NCBI GenBank assembly: GCA_016721865.1
Contig: JADKHF010000034.1
Location: 1-6,151 of the forward strand
Direction of reading: 5' to 3'
Source: Nitrosomonas sp.
Lineage (GTDB): Bacteria > Pseudomonadota > Gammaproteobacteria > Burkholderiales > Nitrosomonadaceae
DNA: 6,151 bases
This document shows positions 1 to 6,151 of the stretch, piece after piece. Numbering within the stretch: the stretch's first letter is position 1; each line of letters opens with the position of its first letter. The notes under the pieces are model-generated. The model saw only the letters and a program-made list of their open reading frames with translations, had not been told where the DNA came from and did not search any database. A program made the position numbers and the translations under genes.

Positions 1-741
1 AACCAGAAGACATTCACGATTGTGGCTTCGCGGTGGATTTCGAAAGTTATCTTGCAACAGCCGATTCCATCAGTATGGATTGGCTTGAAAACCTGATACG
101 CACATGTCTTGAGCGCGATGTGCCTCAAATGGCTTTCGCGTTCCAGCGGTTCGGTTACGAAGGCTCTGGACTATGCTGGCCCATTTAAGGAGAAAGCGTT
201 AATTTTTCCAAATTGGGCGGCAATCTCGAAGTTGATGGAAAAACAATTGCCAGTTACATTGATATTCTGGTTGATTTGCTGCTGTTACGCCGTCTTGAGC
301 CGTGGCATGCGAACGTCAAAAAACGTCTTATCAAGTCACCACATTTCTATATCCGCGATAGCGGTATTTTGCACAGACTGCTCGGCATCAGTAATTATGA
401 TTCCTTGCTTTCTAATCCTGTTCTTGGCAAAAGCTGGGAAGGATTTGTGATTGAAAATATTTTCTCGGTTTTGCCTAACCAGGCAGAAGCCTATTTCTAT
501 CGTACAGCTGCGGGTGCCGAAATTGACCTTTGCCCAAATTATCTAGCAGGAATTATGGGCAATAGAAATTAAAAACAGTGTTGCACCTAAAGTAAAAAAA
601 GGATTTCATCTTGCCTGTGAAGACGTTAAGGCTACCCGTAAATTTGTGGTCTATGGTGGAACTGATGAATTTCCTATCGGAAATGGCACTGTTGTTATTG
701 CCTTGAAAAATTTGTTGACGACACTACAAGAAGTTGCTTAA
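1..741 (+). pseudogene. AAA ATPase of the DUF4143 type (COG1373), C-terminal part, frameshifted
   Basis: This is the end of a COG1373-type ATP-binding protein: the tail of the ATPase module and the DUF4143 domain. The cellular role of the family is poorly known. Recognition rests on family-typical stretches in order: LIRTCLERDVPQ, then RLRRLWTMLAHL, then VDGKTIASYIDILVDLLLL, RRLEPWHANVKKRL, SPHFYIRDSGILHRLLG, SWEGFVIENIF, AGAEIDL and finally WAIEIK. These lie in changing frames. About one base is missing near 130, two near 188 (a TAA follows at 186-188 in the old frame), and the frame shifts again near 551. The last segment ends at TAA 739-741. The first two breaks together restore the original frame. 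The Walker motifs lie outside the window, so the protein is cut by the window edge and its start is unseen. Family assignment is firm. Whether the breaks are decay or sequencing errors is open. Confidence 0.85.
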
Positions 742-1049
742 TACCATACAGGTATAAAAATATTCTGTGCACTAATATGTGACGCAATAAATTTTTTAGT
801 CTGATTGCGTTTTTTGCAATGTCATGCCTAAGCTGTTAAGTGCTAAAAGGTTACTGGCGTCTGTTCGGATGCGCTTCAGCCAGCGCCTGATCGTGGAATT
901 TCGGTGGTAGACACCTGGTGTTAACAAATCACGCGCACGCCCAGCAGATCTTTCAACTACGGTATTTCGATTGAGGTTTAAAGCAATTGAAGGTTGCATG
1001 GGTACGTTGCTTGTTGTTACATACTGAATTAAAGGTGAATTCAGAATAA
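742..1049. other. Stretch with no recognised gene
   Basis: About 300 bases lie between the ATPase end and the first recognisable transposase residues. A minus-strand open frame of 92 codons runs from 1074 to 796. I recognise no domain in it, it has no convincing ribosome binding site, and its 5' end overlaps the opposite-strand transposase remnant. It is therefore probably a chance frame. The right part (about 960-1049, plus strand) may be a further decayed piece of the transposase that becomes readable at 1050, but no motif proves this. Confidence 0.4.
782..815 (+). terminator. Possible Rho-independent terminator after the ATPase gene
   Basis: A perfect 7-base inverted repeat, ACGCAAT at 782-788 and ATTGCGT at 804-810, is followed directly by a run of T (810-815). 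It sits about 40 bases after the ATPase stop codon, where a terminator would be expected. The 15-base loop is long and the stem is only moderately GC-rich, so it is at best a weak terminator. An alternative hairpin, ATTGC 804-808 with GCAAT 816-820, competes with it. Confidence 0.35.
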
Positions 1050-1340
1050 CAGGAATATCGCGAGCGCATTCCAATTGAAGGAAAGTTTGGCCAAGGAAAG
1101 TATGGTTATCGGCTCAACAATATTCGAGCCAAGCGCGCTGATACGTCTGCCGCATAGATTAATAGCATCTTCCTGGTTATGAATCTGCTCATCTTGGTGC
1201 GGGTTTTTATTTGTCTGAGGAATCTTGCTGTCAGAATAGCATTTTGGGTGGCAAAAAAGAGCATGCCCAGAGAAATTGGGTTTGCGCATGCCTGCCAATT
1301 CATCTCAAACCGGAATTTTTACTTGGCAGCGCATATCTGA
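1050..1340 (+). pseudogene. IS5-family transposase, C-terminal remnant
   Basis: One plus-strand frame (codons starting at 1050) reads RIPIEGKFGQGKYGY, then IRAKRADTSAA, then a TAG at 1155-1157, then INSIFLVMNLLIL. This is the C-terminal signature of IS5-type DDE transposases: the conserved catalytic glutamate lies in the IEGKFGQGK motif and is followed by a hydrophobic VMNLL helix. The TAG stands where relatives typically have tryptophan, so a single TGG to TAG change explains it. The frame then runs to TGA 1338-1340. The upstream catalytic aspartates are not recognisable. A TAA at 1047-1049 interrupts the frame just before the motif. The copy is truncated and has internal stops, so it cannot make an active transposase by itself. 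Overlapping minus-strand frames at 1041-1303 are shadows. Family assignment is fairly sure; the exact element and its ends are not determined. Confidence 0.75.
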
Positions 1341-1369
1341 TCGCTGAATTTCTGAGTAAGCTCTAGTTA

Positions 1370-2100
1370 CTAAAATGCATGCCCCGGTAGTTTAAATTTC
1401 CATCAAGGAATCCGATAAATTTGCAGTTTTTGCCACGGGAAAAAGAGCCAAAAAATGGCCAGCAGCCATTGCTTTAGATTCCAGGCGACAAGCAGCATCA
1501 CGGGTTGATGCGATGCCGATAGCGGCTCAGATGGTTCCTTGCCATCCGATAATCCGGCTTCCGTTGTAGGCTCAATCCGGCGCCTCCTGCACTGTTTTCG
1601 GCACGTCTTTCGGGTACCGGGTATCCTTCTTTAATGCCTTTCCAGGCAAAATGATCTGGGTTCCATTGACTTCACGTTTGCCGCGGTAGCCGCGATCGCA
1701 TACGGCTTGCTTGGCTGCTTTCCCGCGCGAAATCTCAACATGACGCAGGATTTCTGGTAACGTATTGTCATGCAGGTTCTGTTCGTGACTGACTACGCCA
1801 ACAATCAGATTGCCTTTTGCGGTACTGGCGATCGATGCCTTGCTGCCGTACTCATATTGTTTGTGGTCTTTCCCCTTGCCGACACAGTACACTTGCGGTT
1901 CGTGCAATGAGTAGATCTTGTTCTTATTCCTTTGCTGTTGCTCTAATACGCGCTCATACAACAGAAAGTCCGTTGATAGCATTCAAACAGACAGTACTGC
2001 GGTAATTCTCCCTGAGCTCCGCATCAAAATACCTGCAATGGTTCTGAGGCGCTTCAACGCTGTTTGGCCTTTGGCTCTTTCTTCACGTGCCGGTAGTGCC
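1370..2100 (-). pseudogene. IS5-family transposase remnant, frameshifted
   Basis: Best preserved is the frame 1982-1572, with KIYSLHEPQVYCVGKGKDHK, YEYGSKASI, HEQNLHDNTLPEIL and CDRGYRGKREVNGTQI, the last holding a catalytic aspartate of the DDE triad. Upstream, a different frame at about 2099-2026 gives AKGQTALKRLRTIAGILM, matching the helical region before that domain. Downstream the frame changes repeatedly: RRRIEPT near 1580-1565 carries the catalytic glutamate, DYRMARNHLS follows near 1545, then VMLLVAWNLKQWLLAIFWLF near 1500-1440. A TGA interrupts at 1405-1403, and the final stop is TAG 1372-1370. The usual N-terminal DUF772 part is absent or unrecognisable. With at least four frame changes and an internal stop this copy is dead. 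It belongs to a different IS5 subtype from the plus-strand remnant, since the two glutamate motifs differ. Terminal inverted repeats were not identified. About 120 bases between this remnant and the barrel gene hold nothing I recognise. Confidence 0.85.
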
Positions 2101-2222
2101 GAATATCCAGGCGCAGTGATTCACTTCTTCGACAAAAGTACGCTGCCAGAAATACCGTGGGTGTCAGTTTTGCTGTTAATTGTGTTCAATTCTTCTTAAT
2201 CAAGACACAGTAAAATCATCAA

Positions 2223-3677
2223 CTAGAACCCGTACCGGATCGACAAATACACATTGCTATTATTCTGAAATTGGCCAAATAACGTATAGTCTTTTCTTCC
2301 ACCAAAGATATTACCTCCCAATTCAGTTATCAAACGATCATTAATCTTGTAGTTAACTTTGGGCCGCAGATAAAAATCCATATCCGATGGGGAGTAATAG
2401 CTGAATAATGACCAGGTGATGTTCTGGTTATGAGTCAGTAGCGTCAGCCGAGTGGTTAAGAGGTGGCGATTCTGGTCGCGCTGGGGAAAATCGATTGGCA
2501 GGGTGTTCTGATAATTCAGTAATCAAACAGGTGTTCAAGATAATATTGCGTACCCAAGGTCAGATTTCTTGCAACTTCCTGTTCGTATCCCACGAGTGCC
2601 CGAAACTCACTATTGTTGACAAAGGGATTGTTGCCTTTGTGATCATCGCGCGAATCGTAATAGCCGACTTCAATATTGCCGATACCTTTTCCTACCGAGC
2701 TGCGCACGCTGGCACCTGTTACACGTAATTTGGGAAAAAGTGCGAGACCATTGGCTGGGTTAATTCCTCCTGGGCTTTTCCAGTGACCTTCATAAAAATA
2801 AATTGCAGCCTCGACAGAGCCCACATTGCGGTACAAACGTAATGACAGTTCGCCATCTTTCGGTTTATTCGGATGTACAATCGCATTACGACCCACGACT
2901 TCGCCCAACACGGGAGAAAAGTACGAACTTACGTCTCCCGTCAATAAACCGATCTGCGTCAAATTCAGGGGTATATACAATATCAAGATTTGCCCAGCGG
3001 CTAAACAATGAAGCCTTGACCGCATCCGAGGGTGCTTTTACATAGACTTCGTCACGACCAATAAAGAAGGCGCTAAAATCCTTAGGGAACAAGTCATTGA
3101 TAAATATCAGATCACCAGCACCCCATGTCAGAATCTGCCTGCCCGGTTTGATATCCATGAAGCTGGCTGGAGAGAAAGAGATGTTGGCTTCGCGCAAATC
3201 AATAAAACCACGACCACTATTCAAATGAATGGGATAATTATCTGTCACCTTGTCATAAATCAAATCGGTGATCAGATTAAACGTAGCGTTCTGTACTGTT
3301 TTATTTAATCGTAATTGCAGACGGGTTTCAGCGATAGAGGTTTGTCGTTCATGTGGGTCATTGGTAACACGCATGCCGCCACGGGCTTCCCAAAAACCAG
3401 CGAGTTTAAAAGGCAAATGATCTGCCCATGATTTAGTTCCGCTATCATTCCACTCTAATTTCTTTGATTGTGCTGGCTCGCTTGAGTTAAAAATCCCATC
3501 AGGCAAGACTGGCTCTTTATCTAAACCCTTACGATGCTGTGATTCTTTTTGAGTGAGACCAAGCGGTAATGCGGGTTCGCTATTATTACCTAATCCGGCA
3601 GGCAATCTTGGTTCTTTCGCCAAAACTGACTGAGTTAACAACCAGTAAAAAAGAAAAGAAATACCCAGAAATCGCAT
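2223..3677 (-). pseudogene. Beta-barrel outer-membrane protein of an RND/LolA-like cluster, two frameshifts
   Basis: The reconstructed protein has about 485 residues. ATG at 3677-3675 overlaps the LolA-like stop (TGATG), which makes it a better start than the TTG one codon earlier. Residues 1-20 form a signal peptide (hydrophobic FLGISFLFYWLL, cleavage likely after VLA). Residues 22-69 are a short repeat linker. After that come alternating polar/hydrophobic strands, with GRQILTWGAGDLIF and NDLFPKDFSAFFIGRD as the most family-like part. The frame breaks near 2925-2940 (DRFIDG into SSYFSPVLGEVVGRNAIVHP) and near 2516 (YYLEHLFDY into NYQNTLPIDF). It ends in VYLSIRYGF with TAG at 2225-2223; a terminal phenylalanine after alternating hydrophobics is the usual barrel-assembly signal. 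It resembles barrels encoded beside RND transporters, in the broad DUF1302/alginate-export type. I cannot name the exact family. The likely role is the outer-membrane part of the export or transfer route with its two upstream neighbours. Confidence 0.75.
3492..3614 (-). repeat. EPxLPxGL-type repeats after the barrel signal peptide
   Basis: Residues 22-29 (EPRLPAGL), 34-41 (EPALPLGL) and 55-62 (EPVLPDGI) of the barrel protein repeat one eight-residue pattern. A fourth partial copy is SEPAQ at residues 66-70. The linkers are polar (GNNS, TQKESQHRKGLDK, FNSS). The segment lies between the signal peptide and the first strands, so it should face the periplasm. The spacing is irregular, so these are divergent motif copies and not a recent tandem duplication. 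Confidence 0.7.
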
Positions 3678-4494
3678 CAATACAGAAACTGTTGCGGAGG
3701 ATTACGCAAATAGCGCTCAGAAAAAATATCGTCGGTCAGACCGATATCGTACTTTACTTCATCATATTCCATCACCGTCTTGCCACCAGTCTTAAGATTT
3801 TCCATACTGGCTTTGGTAACCGTCGGATGACCTTGTATGGTATCGACTTTAAGCGTTTTGGCAACACGATACTGATTGCCTTTTTTATCATAATACTCTA
3901 CTTGTACCGGTATATAAGTTTCCTTATGAACATACATCTTGTAATTACTAAACTCTACTGATGACGGATCTTTCGGTGTATTTTTAATAATGTAATAATT
4001 ATCCGTCGTTTCAATCAATTCATGATGATCTTCATCAACATTACGTCCTGATATGTCTTCATAGTAAAAATCCGAACCGACAAAGCTGGTACGCTTATCG
4101 GTTGCAGCAATGCGCTTAATCAGATCCAATGCAGGCAAATATAACCAGCGCTCATCATCAGTAGTCAATTTTTTCCAAACCAGAAAACCCATTTTATTGA
4201 CATCTGCAGGATGTATAAAATAAACATACAGTTTTTGTTCATCGCGGTATGCATTGTTTTCCAATGCATCAGTTTCTGACATATCTTTACGTAAAATGAT
4301 CATTTGCCTATGACGGACACGTCCCTTATCATCAGTTATCGTCATTTCCGAGCGAACACGTCCATCCTGCCCTTCATAGTAGGAAACCTTGTTCGCACGA
4401 TGAACAATATCGTCAGCAGATAGTTGTTCTGCGATCACCTTGACCACTTAGCAGTCACTAAGCTTGCAATCAATAAAATAAAATATTTGTACAT
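3677..4494 (-). CDS. LolA-like outer membrane lipoprotein-sorting protein, frameshift in signal peptide
   Basis: This is a periplasmic protein of the LolA-like fold (PF17131 type), usually encoded beside RND/MMPL transporters and thought to shuttle a hydrophobic molecule. The most diagnostic stretch is DDERWLYLPALDLIKRIAA followed by KRTSFVGSDFYYED. Counting from the GTG at 4447, these are residues 97-115 and 118-131. The rest of the mature domain, through YDIGLTDDIFSERYL, is open to TGA 3679-3677. The GTG at 4447 is not the true start: it has no signal peptide and no ribosome binding site. An ATG at 4494-4492 has AAGGAAG seven bases upstream and encodes MYKYFILLIASLVTA, a good signal peptide, but reaches a stop after 19 codons. 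Two extra bases (or one missing) near 4448-4450 would join the frames. As read, no exported protein is made. Full length would be about 272 residues. The stop overlaps the barrel gene start, indicating co-translation. Confidence 0.85.
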
Positions 4495-4501
4495 TGTTTT
4501 G

Positions 4502-4508
4502 CTTCCTT
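4502..4508 (-). promoter_or_regulatory. Ribosome binding site of the LolA-like gene
   Basis: On the minus strand AAGGAAG lies seven bases before ATG 4494-4492. It decides the start: it supports the upstream ATG with its signal peptide and argues against the GTG at 4447 that opens the long uninterrupted frame. Confidence 0.7.
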
Positions 4509-4657
4509 TTTGCTGCTATATAAAACTTTGAGCTATTCAGCCTACCCCATTTAGTCTCCATAATGAAATAATAGTGGTTTTCTTTATCTGTTTAGATATC
4601 GAATATTTTTGCCGTTAAATCTCAAAGTAATTAGCGAATATAATATGCATTAGTAAT

Positions 4658-4663
4658 ATTATA
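4658..4663 (-). promoter_or_regulatory. Candidate -10 box for the LolA-like and barrel genes
   Basis: On the minus strand an exact TATAAT lies about 160 bases before the LolA-like ATG and 21 bases downstream of the palindrome at 4685-4703. The hexamers 16-18 bases further upstream match TTGACA poorly, so an activator-dependent promoter, or no promoter at all, is possible. In such AT-rich DNA a TATAAT can arise by chance; another occurs at 4804-4799. Confidence 0.3.
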
Positions 4664-4684
4664 AACAGTAACTTAGATACTGAA

Positions 4685-4703
4685 GTTATGTGGAACACAT
4701 AAC
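4685..4703. promoter_or_regulatory. Perfect palindrome GTTATGTG-GAA-CACATAAC, possible operator
   Basis: Two 8-base arms pair perfectly around a 3-base centre. No T run follows on either strand, so it is not a standard terminator. Its size fits the binding site of a dimeric regulator such as a TetR-type protein. It sits just upstream of the candidate -10 box, where it could control the LolA-like and barrel genes. No regulator gene is visible in the window, so the link is inference. Confidence 0.45.
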
Positions 4704-4825
4704 CATAGGGCTATAGCTAATTGTTAAAAATGATGATTAACACAACAAAAACCAGATAAGTGGATTCGACTATGATTTTACGCAAAAATACTTAATACAT
4801 TATAAATATATTTCGTTGTAATTCA

Positions 4826-6151
4826 TCAGGTTCTAACCTCAATCCTTTTTATTTTATTGCCATACAACACCATCAAAATAGCTGGCAACAAAAGAAGATC
4901 AGCAAGCATTGCCAGCAAATTGCGGACGTTAAATAAACCAAAATCAGCAGTGGGATAAATTGTGACAACATCATCACAGAAAAACCCGCTGCGATGATCA
5001 TTGATGTGAGAAAAATCGCAAGCCCAGTTAATCTAATTGTTACAATTAAGGCCTCTTGCACACTTACTCCATTCCGACGCTCATTTACATACTGCCAAAG
5101 AAAATGAATAGTGTCATCCACAGCCAATCCCAAGGCAATGCTACCAATCAATACTGTCCCCATATTAAGGCTAATATCTAACCAAGCCATAAGACCTACA
5201 ATAGTCATGACTGGCAATAAATTTACAGCAAGGCCAACGACAGACAATGAAATAGAATGGGTAATAATCAGTAAAGTCAACAACATAGCGATAGACACAA
5301 CTATTACACCGGTAATTTGTGCGGCAATAAGTTCTTGATCCATATTTGCCCATAGAACAGGCATCCCTGCAACGTGAGCTTTGACTTGGAAGTAAATGCT
5401 TTGTTATCAAATTTTCAATTTCATTAACCAGCTTTTTGACTTCACTGTTTGCTAAGTAATCCGTAAAGATAAATATTTGACCTACCGTATTACCAGGCAA
5501 CAGTAAGTCTTTCATATCATCATTATTACTAAGTTCACTAACAAACAATAACTGCGCAAATGTTGCCCGATCATAGTTAAAGTAATTTTCTTGAGTCCAG
5601 AATTCATTTTTTTGCTAATGCGCGATCGATTTTTAAATCCGTCCAACGGGCTCACTACTTTTTGTTACTTATGATAATTTATTAATTGCCTTTTGAAGTT
5701 CATCCAATGAAAGAAAAGTCGCGCATGTTTCTAGGCCATTTTTCCATTTCTAGCAATATAAGTATATTGCTTGCCGCAAACCCATTTTTCTCGACATGTT
5801 TATAAGAATTACGAATATCTGAGTCTTCATTGAACATCATTAGATAGCTGGAATCTGCTTTCAGAAAATGAAGTCCTGTCATGCCAGCTATGGAAATAAA
5901 ACAAAATAAAAAAATTATAGGTCTAGTAGTATTTAGAATATTCCTTGCCACACTGGGTAAAACACGACTGGCATAAGCAGCGAGGGATCGTGATTTGCCA
6001 ATGTATATATTTCTCTTGTTACTCCAAAAATAGACTAGCAACAGCGGCGCCACGCTTATAGATAACAAAAAACCCAGAAAGATTGCCATCGCAGCGAAAG
6101 CACCCAATTGAATTACCGGGATAATCCCAGCAGACAACAAGGAAACAAATC
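4826..6151 (-). pseudogene. RND/MMPL-family (HAE-3-like) transporter, C-terminal half, frameshifted
   Basis: This is an inner-membrane proton-driven transporter; the N-terminal half lies outside the window. From the right edge: membrane helices IQLGAFAAMAIFLGFLL and the following SVAPLLLVYFW close the first bundle. RPIIFLFCFISIAGMTGL starts the second half. The second periplasmic domain follows, with NEDSDIRNSYKHVEKNGF, EFWTQENYFNYDRATFAQLL and GQIFIFTDYLANSEVKKLV. The last bundle has MPVLWANMDQELIAAQITGV and GLAVDDTIHFL, whose paired aspartates (about 5118-5113) are typical of the proton-relay helix. It ends with FNVRNLLAMLADLLLLPAIL and TGA 4828-4826. Frames change near 5742, 5640-5690, 5607-5613, 5388 and 4951. 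At 4951 one lost base explains the break: restored, the protein reads IPTADFGLF, as in relatives. Substrates of such pumps next to LolA-like proteins are mostly unknown, with lipids or hopanoid-like molecules as candidates. Family assignment is firm; subfamily is probable. Confidence 0.85.

Larger units (their letters stand above)
4495..4825 (-). other. AT-rich intergenic region between RND and LolA-like genes
   Basis: These 331 bases separate the RND stop (TGA 4828-4826) from the LolA-like start. No coding frame of note is present on either strand. The stretch is clearly more AT-rich than its neighbours and contains the perfect palindrome at 4685-4703, a TATAAT at 4663-4658, and a smaller inverted repeat, TGTTAA 4722-4727 with TTAACA 4737-4742. 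No hairpin followed by a T run was found on the minus strand, so I see no strong terminator after the RND gene. The gap is long for an operon whose next two genes overlap, which suggests a separate promoter for the LolA-like and barrel genes. Confidence 0.6.

Noticed and set aside
109..450. Plus-strand open frame of 113 codons
   Set aside because: It is the wrong frame of the ATPase; the neighbouring frames carry the DUF4143 motifs.
796..1074. Minus-strand open frame of 92 codons as a gene
   Set aside because: No recognisable domain, no convincing ribosome binding site, and its start overlaps the opposite-strand transposase motif.
1041..1303. Two minus-strand open frames of 85 and 65 codons
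   Set aside because: They lie antisense to the plus-strand transposase signature, so they are shadows.
1312..2156. Possible terminal inverted repeats of an IS: GGAATTTTTACTTGGCAGCG at 1312-1331 against CGCTGCCAGAAATACC at 2141-2156
   Set aside because: The match needs a gap and mismatches, and the right copy may be transposase coding sequence; a chance match cannot be excluded.
2177..2190. Small inverted repeat AATTG-tgtt-CAATT as a terminator of the barrel gene
   Set aside because: Only five AT-rich pairs and no clear T run on the minus strand.
3569..3961. Plus-strand open frame of 130 codons, hydrophobic at its end
   Set aside because: Antisense to the LolA-like and barrel genes, which are clearly conserved on the minus strand.
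1..6151. CRISPR array, tRNA or rRNA gene
   Set aside because: I saw no regularly spaced repeats and no tRNA or rRNA-like segments on either strand.

Overview
The window carries accessory DNA of a Gram-negative bacterium, shown by an outer-membrane barrel, a periplasmic LolA-like protein and an RND transporter. The base composition is moderately AT-rich, more so in the right half. The gene families would fit a betaproteobacterium such as a Nitrosomonas relative, but this is a loose impression and not something the sequence proves.

Layout: (1) 1-741, plus strand: the C-terminal part of a COG1373-type ATPase with a DUF4143 domain, entering from outside the window and broken by three frameshifts. 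(2) 742-2222: a gene-poor stretch holding two decayed IS5-family transposase remnants that point at each other (plus 1050-1340, minus about 2100-1370). (3) 6151-2223, minus strand: three co-oriented genes read right to left. They are the C-terminal half of an RND/MMPL (HAE-3-like) transporter, then after an AT-rich gap of 331 bases a LolA-like 'outer membrane lipoprotein-sorting' protein, then a beta-barrel outer-membrane protein whose start overlaps the LolA-like stop (TGATG).

The minus-strand trio looks like an envelope transport system. The RND pump would sit in the inner membrane, the LolA-like protein would carry a hydrophobic molecule through the periplasm, and the barrel would sit in the outer membrane. 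The cargo cannot be read from the sequence.

The most striking property of the window is that every recognisable gene is split by small indels while the protein stays well conserved on both sides of each break. Several breaks can be placed to a few bases, for example a T7 run at 5607-5613 that should be T6, and a lost base at about 4951. Either the assembly contains many indel errors or the whole segment decayed recently. The IS remnants also carry internal stop codons and are probably truly dead. In the trio, conservation of the protein suggests errors or very recent loss. Coordinates below span the gene as reconstructed across its breaks.
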